Below are positions 12,683 through 27,595 of a stretch of DNA of 64,000 nucleotides, in pieces. The stretch comes from Azolla caroliniana (lineage: Eukaryota > Polypodiophyta). The translations under genes were made by a program, and so were the position numbers. Location of the stretch: contig JBHGNT010000040.1 in NCBI GenBank assembly GCA_043228905.1, positions 1 through 64,000 on the forward strand. Direction: 5' to 3'. A model generated the notes under the pieces. It was not told the DNA's origin. It saw nothing but the letters and a program-made list of their open reading frames with translations, and did not search any database. The number at the start of each line of letters is the position of its first letter. Position 1 is the first letter of the stretch.

Positions 12683-15600
12683 CTTCTCAACTCCCTCCTC
12701 TAATTTACTAATTTCTTCATGTCTCTCGACCTGAGTTTCAAAATCTTGATTTTTTAACTCCATATCATAGCTAGTGTTGTTAGCTTCGAGTCGCATGATA
12801 GAACTCTAAAATCGGATATCACACGAGCCAGGTATGAACATTTTAATTTACTCACGCGCTCTTCTCAACTCCCTCCTCAAATTTACTAATTTCTTCATGT
12901 CTCTCGACCTGAGTTTCAAAATCTTGATTTTCTAATTTCATATCATAGCTAGTGTTGTCAGCTTCGATTCGCATGTTTGAACACAAAAATACGCTATCAC
13001 ACGAGCCAGGTATGACAATTTTCATTTACTCCCGCGCTCTTCTCAACTCCCTCCTCTAATTTAGTAATTTCTTCATGTCTCTCGACCTGAGTTTCAAAAT
13101 GTTGATTTTTTAATTCCATATCATACCTAGTGTTGTTAGCTTCAATTCGGAGGATGGAACACTAAAATCGGATATCACACGAGCCAGGTATGACCATTTT
13201 AATTTACTCACGCGCTCTTCTCAACTCCCTCCTCAAATTTTGTAATTTCTTCATGTCTCTCGACCTGAGTTTCAAAATCTTGATTTTCTAATTCCATATC
13301 ATAGGTAGTGTTGTTAGCTTCGATTCGCATCTTTGAACAGTAAAATCCGATATCACACGAGCCAGGTATGACAACTTTAATTTACTCACGCACTCTTCTC
13401 AACTCCCTCCTTTAATTTACTAATTTCTTCATGTCTCTCGACCTGAGTTTCAAAATCTTGATTTTTTAATTCGATATCATAGCTAGTGTTATTAGCTTCG
13501 ATTCGCATGATGGAACACGAAAATCGGATATCACACCAGCCAGGTATGAACATTTGAATTTACTCACTTGCTCTTCTCAACTCCCTCCTCAAATTTGGTA
13601 ATTTCTTCATGTCTCTCGACCTGAGTTTCAAATTCTTGATTTTCTAATTCCATATAATAGGTAGTGTTGTTAGCTTCGATTCGCATGTTTGAACACTAAA
13701 ATCCGATATCACACGAGCCAGGTATGACCATTTTAATTTACTCACGCGCTCTTCTCAACTCCCTCCTCTAATTTACTAATTTCTTCATGTCTCTCGACCT
13801 GAGTTTCAAAATGTTGATTTTCTAATTCCATATCATAGGTAGTGTTGTTAGCTTCGATTCGCATCTTTGAACAGTAAAATCCGATATCACACGAGCCAGG
13901 TATGACAATGTTAATTTCCTCACGCGATCTTCTCAACTCCCTCCTCTAATTTACTAATTTCTTCATGTCTCTCGACCTGAGTTTCAAAATCTTGATTTTT
14001 TAACTCCATATCATAGCTAGTGTTGTTAGCTTCGAGTCGCATGATAGAACACTAAAATCGGATATCACACGAGCCAGGTATGAACATTTTAATTTACTCA
14101 CGCGCTCTTCTCAACTCCCTCCTCAAATTTACTAATTTCTTCATGTCTCTCGACCTGAGTTTCAAAATCTTGATTTTCTAATTTCATATCATAGCTAGTG
14201 TTGTCAGCTTCGATTCGCATGTTTGAACACAGAAATACGCTATCACACGAGCCAGGTATGACAATTTTCATTTACTCACGCGCTCTTCTCAACTCCCTCC
14301 TCTAATTTACTAATTTCTTCATGTCTCTCGACCTGAGTTTCAAAATGTTGATTTTTTAATTCCATATCATACCTAGTGTTGTTAGCTTCGATTCGGAGGA
14401 TGGAACACTAAAATCGGATATCACACGAGCCAAGTATGAACATTTTAATTTACTCACGCTCCCTTCTCAGATCCCTCCTCAAATTTTGTAATTTCTTCAT
14501 GTCTCTCGACCTGAGTTTCAAAATCTTGATTTTCTAATTCCATATCATAGGTAGTGTTGTTAGCTTCGATTCGCATCTTTGAACAGTAAAATCCGATATC
14601 ACACGAGCCAGGTATGACAACTTTAATTTACTCACGCACTCTTCTCAACTCCCTCCTCTAATTTACTAATTTCTTCATGTCTCTCGACCTGAGTTTCAAA
14701 ATCTTGCTTTTTTAATTCGATATCATAGCTAGTGTTATTAGCTTCGATACGCATGATGGAACACGAAAATCGGATATCACACCAGCCAGGTATGAACATT
14801 TTAATTTACTCACTTGCTCTTCTCAACTCCCTCCTCAAATTTACTAATTTCTTCATGTCTCTCGACCTGAGTTTCAAAATCTTGATTTTCTAATTTCATA
14901 TCATAGCTAGTGTTGTCAGCTTCGATTCGCATGTTTGAACACAAAAATACGCTATCACACGAGCCAGGTATGACAATTTTCATTTACTCACGCGCTCTTC
15001 TCAACTCCCTCCTCTAATTTACTAATTTCTTCATGTCTCCCGATCTGAGTTTCAAAATGTTGATTTTCTAATTCCATATCATACCTAGTGTTGTTAGCTT
15101 CGATTCGGAGGATGGAACACTAAAATCGGATATCACACGAGCCAGGTATGAACATTTTAATTTACTCACGCTCTCTTCTCAGATCCCTCCTCAAATTTTG
15201 TAATTTCTTCATGTCTCTCGACCTGAGTTTCAAAATCTTGATTTTCTAATTCCATATCATAGCTAGTGTTGTTAGCTTCGATTCGCATGTTGTATGAACA
15301 TTTTAATTTACTCACGCGCTGTTGTCAGCTCCCTCCTGTAATTTACTAATTTTTTCATGTCTCGCGACCTGAGTTTCAAAATCTTGATTTTCTAATTCCA
15401 TATCATAGGTAGTGTTGTTAGCTTTGATTCGCATGTTTCAACACAAAAATCCGATATCACACGAGCCAGGTATGACAATTTTAATTTCCTCACGCGATCT
15501 TCTCAACTCCCTCCTCTAATTTACTAATTTCTTCATGTCTCTCGACCTGAGTTTCAAAATCTTGATTTTTTAACTCCATATCATAGCTAGTGTTGTTAGC

Positions 15601-17171
15601 TTCGAGTCGCATGATAGAACTCTAAAATCGGATATCACACGAGCCAGGTATGAACATTTTAATTTACTCACGCGCTCTTCTCAACTCCCTCCTCAAATTT
15701 ACTAATTTCTTCATGTCTCTCGACCTGAGTTTCAAAATCTTGATTTTCTAATTTCATATCATAGCTAGTGTTGTCAGCTTCGATTCGCATGTTTGAACAC
15801 AAAAATACGCTATCACACGAGCCAGGTATGACAATTTTCATTTACTCACGCGCTCTTCTCAACTCCCTCCTCTAATTTACTAATTTCTTCCTGTCTCTCG
15901 ACCTGAGTTTCAAAATGTTGATTTTTTAATTCCATATCATACCTAGTGTTGTTAGCTTCAATTCGGAGGATGGAACACTAAAATCGGATATCACACGAGC
16001 TAGGTATGAACATTTTAATTTACTCACCCTCTATTCTCAGATCCCTCCTCAAATTTTGTAATTTCTTCATGTCTCTCGACCTGAGTTTCAAAATCTTGAT
16101 TTTCTAATTCCATATCATAGCTAGTGTTGTTAGCTTCGATTCGCATCTTTGAACAGTAAAATCCGATATCACACGAGCCAGGTATGACAACTTTAATTTA
16201 CTCACGCACTCTTCTCAACTCCCTCCTTTAATTTACTAATTTCTTCATGTCTCTCGACCTGAGTTTCAAAATCTTGATTTTTTAATTCGATATCATAGCT
16301 AGTGTTATTAGGTTCGATTCGCATGATGGAACACGAAAATCGGATATCACACCAGCCAGGTATGAACATTTTAATTTACTCACTTGCTCTTCTCAACTCC
16401 CTCCTCAAATTTGGTAATTTCTTCATGTCTCTCGACCTGAGTTTCAAATTCTTGATTTTCTAATTCCATATAATAGGTAGTGTTGTTAGCTTCGATTCGC
16501 ATGTTTGAACACTAAAATCCGATATCACACGAGCCAGGTATGACCATTTTAATTTACTCACGCGCTCTTCTCAACTCCCTCCTGTAATTTACTAATTTCT
16601 TCATGTCTCTTGACCTGAGTTTCAAAATCTTGATTTTCTAATTCCATATCATAGGTAGTGTTGTTAGCTTCGATTCGCATCTTTGAACAGTAAAATCCGA
16701 TATCACACGAGCCAGGTATGACAACTTTAATTTACTCACGCACTCTTCTCAACTCCCTCCTCTAATTTACTAATTTCTTCATGTCTCTCGACCTGAGTTT
16801 CAAAATCTTGATTTTTTAACTCCATATCATAGCTAGTGTTGTTAGCTTCGAGTCGCATGATAGAACTCTAAAATCGGATATCACACGAGCCAGGTATGAA
16901 CATTTTAATTTACTCACGCGCTCTTCTCAACTCCCTCCTCAAATTTACTAATTTCTTCATGTCTCTCGACCTGAGTTTCAAAATCTTGATTTTCTAATTT
17001 CATATCATAGCTAGTGTTGTCAGCTTCGATTCGCATGTTTGAACACAAAAATACGCTATCACACGAGCCAGGTATGACAATTTTCATTTACTCACGCGCT
17101 CTTCTCAACTCCCTCCTCTAATTTAGTAATTTCTTCATGTCTCTCGACCTGAGTTTCAAAATGTTGATTTT
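12683..17171. repeat. 4.5-kb satellite segment, copy 1 (offset 5664 bp)
   Basis: This segment is repeated at 18347-22835. Rare variants match at the same offset: GAACTC at 12801/18465, ACTCCCGCG at 13028/18692, the ACACAGAAATACG variant near 14227/19891, GCCAAGTATG near 14430/20094, a short monomer at 15291/20955, and TTAGGTTCG near 16310/21974. The offset equals 32 monomers minus the 32-bp deletion. Only scattered base differences were noticed, for example near 15891, 16010 and 20375. Confidence 0.85.
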
Positions 17172-18346
17172 CTAATTTCATATCATAGCTAGTGTTGTCA
17201 GCTTCGATTCGCATGTTTGAACACAAAAATACGCTATCACACGAGCCAGGTATGACAATTTTCATTTACTCACGCGCTCTTCTCAACTCCCTCCTCTAAT
17301 TTACTAATTTCTTCATGTCTCTCGACCTGAGTTTCAAAATCTTGATTTTCTAATTTCATATCATAGCTAGTGTTGTCAGCTTCGATTCGCATGTTTGAAC
17401 ACAAAAATCCGATATCACACGAGCCAGGTATGACCATTTTAATTTACTCACGCGCTCTTCTCAACTCCCTCCTCTACTTTACCAATTTCTTCATGTCTCT
17501 CGACCTGAGTTTCAAAATCTTGATTTTCTAATTTCATATCATAGGTAGTGTTGTCAGCTTCGATTCGCATGTTTGAACACAAAAATACGCTATCACACGA
17601 GCCAGGTATGACAATTTTCATTTACTCACGCGCTCTTCTCAACTCCCTCCTCTAATTTACTAATTTCTTCATGTCTCTCGACCTGAGTTTCAAAATCTTG
17701 ATTTTTTAACTCCATATCATAGCTAGTGTTGTTAGCTTCGAGTCGCATGATAGAACTCTAAAATCGGATATCACACGAGCCAGGTATGAACATTTTAATT
17801 TACTCACGCGCTCTTCTCAACTCCCTCCTCAAATTTACTAATTTCTTCATGTCTCTCGACCTGAGTTTCAAAATCTTGATTTTCTAATTTCATATCATAG
17901 CTAGTGTTGTCAGCTTCGATTCGCATGTTTGAACACAAAAATACGCTATCACACGAGCCAGGTATGACAATTTTCATTTACTCACGCGCTCTTCTCAACT
18001 CCCTCCTCTAATTTAGTAATTTCTTCGTGTCTCTCGACCTGAGTTTCAAAATGTTGATTTTCTAATTCCATATCATACCTAGTGTTGTTAGCTTCAATTC
18101 GGAGGATGGAACACTAAAATCGGATATCACACGAGCCAGGTATGAACATTTTAATTTACTCACGCTCTCTTCTCAGATCCCTCCTCAAATTTGGTAATTT
18201 CTTCATGTCTCTCGACCTGAGTTTCAAAATCTTGATTTTCTAATTCCATATCATAGCTAGTGTTGTTAGCTTCGATTCGCATCTTTGAACAGTAAAATCC
18301 GATATCACACGAGCCAGGTATGACAACTTTAATTTACTCACGCACT

Positions 18347-21300
18347 CTTCTCAACTCCCTCCTCTAATTTACTAATTTCTTCATGTCTCTCGACCTGAGT
18401 TTCAAAATCTTGATTTTTTAACTCCATATCATAGCTAGTGTTGTTAGCTTCGAGTCGCATGATAGAACTCTAAAATCGGATATCACACGAGCCAGGTATG
18501 AACATTTTAATTTACTCACGCGCTCTTCTCAACTCCCTCCTCAAATTTACTAATTTCTTCATGTCTCTCGACCTGAGTTTCAAAATCTTGATTTTCTAAT
18601 TTCATATCATAGCTAGTGTTGTCAGCTTCGATTCGCATGTTTGAACACAAAAATACGCTATCACACGAGCCAGGTATGACAATTTTCATTTACTCCCGCG
18701 CTCTTCTCAACTCCCTCCTCTAATTTAGTAATTTCTTCATGTCTCTCGACCTGAGTTTCAAAATGTTGATTTTTTAATTCCATATCATACCTAGTGTTGT
18801 TAGCTTCAATTCGGAGGATGGAACACTAAAATCGGATATCACACGAGCCAGGTATGACCATTTTAATTTACTCACGCGCTCTTCTCAACTCCCTCCTCAA
18901 ATTTTGTAATTTCTTCATGTCTCTCGACCTGAGTTTCAAAATCTTGATTTTCTAATTCCATATCATAGGTAGTGTTGTTAGCTTCGATTCGCATCTTTGA
19001 ACAGTAAAATCCGATATCACACGAGCCAGGTATGACAACTTTAATTTACTCACGCACTCTTCTCAACTCCCTCCTTTAATTTACTAATTTCTTCATGTCT
19101 CTCGACCTGAGTTTCAAAATCTTGATTTTTTAATTCGATATCATAGCTAGTGTTATTAGCTTCGATTCGCATGATGGAACACGAAAATCGGATATCACAC
19201 CAGCCAGGTATGAACATTTGAATTTACTCACTTGCTCTTCTCAACTCCCTCCTCAAATTTGGTAATTTCTTCATGTCTCTCGACCTGAGTTTCAAATTCT
19301 TGATTTTCTAATTCCATATAATAGGTAGTGTTGTTAGCTTCGATTCGCATGTTTGAACACTAAAATCCGATATCACACGAGCCAGGTATGACCATTTTAA
19401 TTTACTCACGCGCTCTTCTCAACTCCCTCCTCTAATTTACTAATTTCTTCATGTCTCTCGACCTGAGTTTCAAAATGTTGATTTTCTAATTCCATATCAT
19501 AGGTAGTGTTGTTAGCTTCGATTCGCATCTTTGAACAGTAAAATCCGATATCACACGAGCCAGGTATGACAATGTTAATTTCCTCACGCGATCTTCTCAA
19601 CTCCCTCCTCTAATTTACTAATTTCTTCATGTCTCTCGACCTGAGTTTCAAAATCTTGATTTTTTAACTCCATATCATAGCTAGTGTTGTTAGCTTCGAG
19701 TCGCATGATAGAACACTAAAATCGGATATCACACGAGCCAGGTATGAACATTTTAATTTACTCACGCGCTCTTCTCAACTCCCTCCTCAAATTTACTAAT
19801 TTCTTCATGTCTCTCGACCTGAGTTTCAAAATCTTGATTTTCTAATTTCATATCATAGCTAGTGTTGTCAGCTTCGATTCGCATGTTTGAACACAGAAAT
19901 ACGCTATCACACGAGCCAGGTATGACAATTTTCATTTACTCACGCGCTCTTCTCAACTCCCTCCTCTAATTTACTAATTTCTTCATGTCTCTCGACCTGA
20001 GTTTCAAAATGTTGATTTTTTAATTCCATATCATACCTAGTGTTGTTAGCTTCGATTCGGAGGATGGAACACTAAAATCGGATATCACACGAGCCAAGTA
20101 TGAACATTTTAATTTACTCACGCTCCCTTCTCAGATCCCTCCTCAAATTTTGTAATTTCTTCATGTCTCTCGACCTGAGTTTCAAAATCTTGATTTTCTA
20201 ATTCCATATCATAGGTAGTGTTGTTAGCTTCGATTCGCATCTTTGAACAGTAAAATCCGATATCACACGAGCCAGGTATGACAACTTTAATTTACTCACG
20301 CACTCTTCTCAACTCCCTCCTCTAATTTACTAATTTCTTCATGTCTCTCGACCTGAGTTTCAAAATCTTGCTTTTCTAATTCGATATCATAGCTAGTGTT
20401 ATTAGCTTCGATACGCATGATGGAACACGAAAATCGGATATCACACCAGCCAGGTATGAACATTTTAATTTACTCACTTGCTCTTCTCAACTCCCTCCTC
20501 AAATTTACTAATTTCTTCATGTCTCTCGACCTGAGTTTCAAAATCTTGATTTTCTAATTTCATATCATAGCTAGTGTTGTCAGCTTCGATTCGCATGTTT
20601 GAACACAAAAATACGCTATCACACGAGCCAGGTATGACAATTTTCATTTACTCACGCGCTCTTCTCAACTCCCTCCTCTAATTTACTAATTTCTTCATGT
20701 CTCCCGATCTGAGTTTCAAAATGTTGATTTTCTAATTCCATATCATACCTAGTGTTGTTAGCTTCGATTCGGAGGATGGAACACTAAAATCGGATATCAC
20801 ACGAGCCAGGTATGAACATTTTAATTTACTCACGCTCTCTTCTCAGATCCCTCCTCAAATTTTGTAATTTCTTCATGTCTCTCGACCTGAGTTTCAAAAT
20901 CTTGATTTTCTAATTCCATATCATAGCTAGTGTTGTTAGCTTCGATTCGCATGTTGTATGAACATTTTAATTTACTCACGCGCTGTTGTCAGCTCCCTCC
21001 TGTAATTTACTAATTTTTTCATGTCTCGCGACCTGAGTTTCAAAATCTTGATTTTCTAATTCCATATCATAGGTAGTGTTGTTAGCTTTGATTCGCATGT
21101 TTCAACACAAAAATCCGATATCACACGAGCCAGGTATGACAATTTTAATTTCCTCACGCGATCTTCTCAACTCCCTCCTCTAATTTACTAATTTCTTCAT
21201 GTCTCTCGACCTGAGTTTCAAAATCTTGATTTTTTAACTCCATATCATAGCTAGTGTTGTTAGCTTCGAGTCGCATGATAGAACTCTAAAATCGGATATC

Positions 21301-22835
21301 ACACGAGCCAGGTATGAACATTTTAATTTACTCACGCGCTCTTCTCAACTCCCTCCTCAAATTTACTAATTTCTTCATGTCTCTCGACCTGAGTTTCAAA
21401 ATCTTGATTTTCTAATTTCATATCATAGCTAGTGTTGTCAGCTTCGATTCGCATGTTTGAACACAAAAATACGCTATCACACGAGCCAGGTATGACAATT
21501 TTCATTTACTCACGCGCTCTTCTCAACTCCCTCCTCTAATTTACTAATTTCTTCATGTCTCTCGACCTGAGTTTCAAAATGTTGATTTTTTAATTCCATA
21601 TCATACCTAGTGTTGTTAGCTTCAATTCGGAGGATGGAACACTAAAATCGGATATCACACGAGCCAGGTATGAACATTTTAATTTACTCACCCTCTATTC
21701 TCAGATCCCTCCTCAAATTTTGTAATTTCTTCATGTCTCTCGACCTGAGTTTCAAAATCTTGATTTTCTAATTCCATATCATAGCTAGTGTTGTTAGCTT
21801 CGATTCGCATCTTTGAACAGTAAAATCCGATATCACACGAGCCAGGTATGACAACTTTAATTTACTCACGCACTCTTCTCAACTCCCTCCTTTAATTTAC
21901 TAATTTCTTCATGTCTCTCGACCTGAGTTTCAAAATCTTGATTTTTTAATTCGATATCATAGCTAGTGTTATTAGGTTCGATTCGCATGATGGAACACGA
22001 AAATCGGATATCACACCAGCCAGGTATGAACATTTTAATTTACTCACTTGCTCTTCTCAACTCCCTCCTCAAATTTGGTAATTTCTTCATGTCTCTCGAC
22101 CTGAGTTTCAAATTCTTGATTTTCTAATTCCATATAATAGGTAGTGTTGTTAGCTTCGATTCGCATGTTTGAACACTAAAATCCGATATCACACGAGCCA
22201 GGTATGACCATTTTAATTTACTCACGCGCTCTTCTCAACTCCCTCCTGTAATTTACTAATTTCTTCATGTCTCTTGACCTGAGTTTCAAAATCTTGATTT
22301 TCTAATTCCATATCATAGGTAGTGTTGTTAGCTTCGATTCGCATCTTTGAACAGTAAAATCCGATATCACACGAGCCAGGTATGACAACTTTAATTTACT
22401 CACGCACTCTTCTCAACTCCCTCCTCTAATTTACTAATTTCTTCATGTCTCTCGACCTGAGTTTCAAAATCTTGATTTTTTAACTCCATATCATAGCTAG
22501 TGTTGTTAGCTTCGAGTCGCATGATAGAACTCTAAAATCGGATATCACACGAGCCAGGTATGAACATTTTAATTTACTCACGCGCTCTTCTCAACTCCCT
22601 CCTCAAATTTACTAATTTCTTCATGTCTCTCGACCTGAGTTTCAAAATCTTGATTTTCTAATTTCATATCATAGCTAGTGTTGTCAGCTTCGATTCGCAT
22701 GTTTGAACACAAAAATACGCTATCACACGAGCCAGGTATGACAATTTTCATTTACTCACGCGCTCTTCTCAACTCCCTCCTCTAATTTAGTAATTTCTTC
22801 ATGTCTCTCGACCTGAGTTTCAAAATGTTGATTTT
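18347..22835. repeat. 4.5-kb satellite segment, copy 2 (offset 5664 bp)
   Basis: Near-identical copy of 12683-17171 in the same orientation. About 1.2 kb of other satellite (17172-18346), rich in the CAAAAATACGCTATC subtype, separates the two copies. Similarity ends at 22836, where the second copy has TTTTTTAATTCC and the first has TTTTCTAATTTC. Confidence 0.85.
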
Positions 22836-25800
22836 TTAATTCCATATCATACCTAGTGTTGTTAGCTTCAATTCGGAGGATGGAACACTAAAATCGGATA
22901 TCACACGAGCCAGGTATGAACATTTTAATTTACTCACGCTCTCTTCTCAGATCCCTCCTAAAATTTTGTAATTTCTTCATGTCTCTCGACCTGAGTTTCA
23001 AAATCTTGATTTTCTAATTCCATATCATAGGTAGTGTTGTTAGCTTCGATTCGCATCTTTGAACAGTAAAATCCGATATCACACGAGCCAGGTATGACAA
23101 CTTTAATTTACTCACGCACTCTTCTCAACTCCCTCCTTTAATTTACTAATTTCTTCATGTCTCTCGACCTGAGTTTCAAAATCTTGATTTTTTAATTCGA
23201 TATCATAGCTAGTGTTATTAGGTTCGATTCGCATGATGGAACACGAAAATCGGATATCACACCAGCCAGGTATGAACATTTTAATTTACTCACTTGCTCT
23301 TCTCAACTCCCTCCTCAAATTTGGTAATTTCTTCATGTCTCTCGACCTGAGTTTCAAATTCTTGATTTTCTACTTCCATATAATAGGTAGTGTTGTTAGC
23401 TTCGATTCGCATGTTTGAACACTAAAATCCGATATCACACGAGCCAGGTATGACCATTTTAATTTACTCACGCGCTCTTCTCAACTCCCTCCTCTAATTT
23501 ACTAATTTCTTCATGTCTCTTGACCTGAGTTTCAAAATCTTGATTTTCTAATTCCATATCATAGGTAGTGTTGTTAGCTTCGATTCGCATCTTTGAACAG
23601 TAAAATCCGATATCACACGAGCCAGGTATGACAACTTTAATTTACTCACGCACTCTTGTCAACTCCCTCCTCTAATTTACTAATTTCTTCATGTCTCTCG
23701 ACCTGAGTTTCAAAATCTTGCTTTTTTAATTCGATAACATAGCTAGTGTTATTAGCTTCGATTCGCATGATGGAACACGAAAATCGGATATCACACCAGC
23801 CAGGTATGAACATTTGAATTTACTCACTTGCTCTTCTCAACTCCCTCCTCAAATTTGGTAATTTCTTCATGTCTCTCGACCTGAGTTTCAAAATCTTGAT
23901 TTTCTAATTCCATATCATAGGTAGTGTTGTTAGCTTCGATTCGCATCTTTGAACAGTAAAATCCGATATCACACGAGCCAGGTATGACAACTTTAATTTA
24001 CTCACACACTCTTCTCAACTCCCTCCTCTAATTTACTAATTTCTTCATGTCTCTCGACCTGAGTTTCAAAATCTTGCTTTTTTAATTCGATATCATAGCT
24101 AGTGTTATTAGCTTCGATACGCATGATGGAACACGAAAATCGGATATCACACCAGCCAGGTATGAACATTTTAATTTACTCACTTGCTCTTCTCAACTCC
24201 CTCCTCAAATTTACTAATTTCTTCATGTCTCTCGACCTGAGTTTCAAAATCTTGATTTTCTAATTTCATATCATAGCTAGTGTTGTCAGCTTCGATTCGC
24301 ATGTTTGAACACAAAAATACGCTATCACACGAGCCAGGTATGACAATTTTCATTTACTCACGCGTTCTTCTCAACTCCCTCCTCTAATTTACTAATTTCT
24401 TCATGTCTCCCGATCTGAGTTTCAAAATGTTGATTTTCTAATTCCATATCATACCTAGTGTTGTTAGCTTCGATTCGGAGGATGGAACACTAAAATCGGA
24501 TATCACACGAGCCAGGTATGAACATTTTAATTTACTCACGCTCTCTTCTCAGATCCCTCCTCAAATTTTGTAATTTCTTCATGTCTCTCGACCTGAGTTT
24601 CAAAATCTTGATTTTCTAATTCCATATCATAGCTAGTGTTGTTAGCTTCGATTCGCATGTTGTATGAACATTTGAATTTACTCACTTGCTCTTCTCAACT
24701 CCCTCCTCAAATTTGGTAATTTCTTCATGTCTCTCGACCTGAGTTTCAAAATCTTGATTTTCTAATTCCATATCATAGGTAGTGTTGTTAGCTTCGATTC
24801 GCATCTTTGAACAGTAAAATCCGATATCACACGAGCCAGGTATGACAACTTTAATTTACTCACACACTCTTCTCAACTCCCTCCTCTAATTTACTAATTT
24901 CTTCATGTCTCTCGACCTGAGTTTCAAAATCTTGATTTTTTAACTCCATATCATAGCTAGTGTTGTTAGCTTCGAGTCGCATGATAGAACTCTAAAATCG
25001 GATATCACACGAGCCAGGTATGAACATTTTAATTTACTCACGCGCTCTTCTCAACTCCCTCCTCAAATTTACTAATTTCTTCATGTCTCTCGACCTGAGT
25101 TTCAAAATCTTGATTTTCTAATTTCATATCATAGCTAGTGTTGTCAGCTTCGATTCGCATGTTAGAACACAGAAATACGCTATCACACGAGCCAGGTATG
25201 ACAATTTTCATTTACTCACGCGCTCTTCTCAACTCCCTCCTCTAATTTACTAATTTCTTCATGTCTCTCGACCTGAGTTTCAAAATGTTGATTTTTTAAT
25301 TCCATATCATAGGTAGTGTTATTAGCTTCAATTCGGAGGATGGAACACTAAAATCGGATATCACACGAGCCAGGTATGAACATTTTAATTTACTCACCCT
25401 CTATTCTCAGATCCCTCCTCAAATTTTGTAATTTCTTCATGTCTCTCGACCTGAGTTTCAAAATCTTGATTTTTTAACTCCATATCATAGCTAGTGTTGT
25501 TAGCTTCGAGTCGCATGATAGAACACTAAAATCGGATATCACACGAGCGAGGTATGAACATTTTAATTTACTCACGCGCTCTTCTCAACTCCCTCCTCAA
25601 ATTTACTAATTTCTTCATGTCTCTCGACCTGAGTTTCAAAATCTTGATTTTCTAATTTCATATCATAGCTAGTGTTGTCAGCTTCGATTCGCATGTTTGA
25701 ACACAAAAATACGCTATCACACGAGCCAGGTATGACAATTTTCATTTACTCACGCGCTCTTCTCAACTCCCTCCTCTAATTTACTAATTTCTTCATGTCT

Positions 25801-27595
25801 CTCGACCTGAGTTTCAAAATGTTGATTTTTTAATTCCATATCATACCTAGTGTTGTTAGCTTCAATTCGGAGGATGGAACACTAAAATCGGATATCACAC
25901 GAGCCAGGTATGAACATTTTAATTTACTCACGCTCTCTTCTCAGATCCCTCCTCAAATTTTGTAATTTCTTCATGTCTCTCGACCTGAGTTTCAAAATCT
26001 TGATTTTCTAATTCCATATCATAGCTAGTGTTGTCAGCTTCGATTCGCATCTTTGAACAGTAAAATCCGATATCACACGAGCCAGGTATGACAACTTTAA
26101 TTTACTCACGCACTCTTCTCAACTCCCTCCTCTAATTTACTAATTTCTTCATGTCTCTCGACCTGAGTTTCAAAATCTTGCTTTTTTAATTCGATATCAT
26201 AGCTAGTGTTATTAGCTTCGATACGCATGATGGAACACGAAAATCGGATATCACACCAGCCAGGTATGAACATTTTAATTTACTCACTTGCTCTTCTCAA
26301 CTCCCTCCTCAAATTTACTAATTTCTTCATGTCTCTCGACCTGAGTTTCAAAATCTTGATTTTCTAATTTCATATCATAGCTAGTGTTGTCAGCTTCGAT
26401 TCGCATGTTTGAACACAAAAATACGCTATCACACGAGCCAGATATGACAATTTTCATTTACTCACGCGCTCTTCTCAACTCCCTCCTCTAATTTACTAAT
26501 TTCTTCATGTCTCCCGATCTGAGTTTCAAAATGTTGATTTTTTAATTCCATATCATACCTAGTGTTGTTAGCTTCAATTCGGAGGATGGAACACTAAAAT
26601 CGGATATCACACGAGCCAGGTATGAACATTTTAATTTACTCACGCTCTCTTCTCAGATCCCTCCTCAAATTTTGTAATTTCTTCATGTCTCTCGACCTGA
26701 GTTTCAAAATCTTGATTTTCTAATTCCATATCATAGCTAGTGTTGTTAGCTTCGATTCGCATGTTGTATGACCATTTTAATTTACTCACGCGCTGTTGTC
26801 AGCTCCCTCCTGTAATTTACTAATTTTTTCATGTCTCTCGACCTGAGTTTCAAAATCTTGATTTTCTAATTCCATATCATAGGTAGTGTTGTTAGCTTCG
26901 ATTCGCATCTTTGAACAGTAAAATCCGATATCACACGAGCCAGGTATGACAATTTTAATTTCCTCACGCGATCTTCTCAACTCCCTCCTCTAATTTACTA
27001 ATTTCTTCATGTCTCTCGACCTGAGTTTCAAAATCTTGATTTTTTAACTCCATATCATAGCTAGTGTTGTTAGCTTCGAGTCGCATGATAGAACTCTAAA
27101 ATCGGATATCACACGAGCCAGGTATGAACATTTTAATTTACTCACGCGCTCTTCTCAACTCCCTCCTCAAATTTACTAATTTCTTCATGTCTCTCGACCT
27201 GAGTTTCAAAATCTTGATTTTCTAATTTCATATCATAGCTAGTGTTGTCAGCTTCGATTCGCATGTTTGAACACAAAAATACGCTATCACACGAGCCAGG
27301 TATGACAATTTTCATTTCCTCACGCGCTCTTCTCAACTCCCTCCTCTAATTTACTAATTTCTTCATGTCTCTCGACCTGAGTTTCAAAATGTTGATTTTT
27401 TAATTCCATATCATACCTAGTGTTGTTAGCTTCAATTCGGAGGATGGAACACTATAATCGGATATCACACGAGCCAGGTATGAACATTTTAATTTACTCA
27501 CGCTCTCTTCTCAGATCCCTCCTCAAATTTTGTAATTTCTTCATGTCTCTCGACCTGAGTTTCAAAATCTTGATTTTCTAATTCCATATCATAGC

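Noticed and set aside
23212-23418. 68-residue + strand open frame, hydrophobic in its middle
   Set aside because: It lies wholly within the satellite across two monomers. The apparent membrane-like stretch is a translation of AT-rich repeat.
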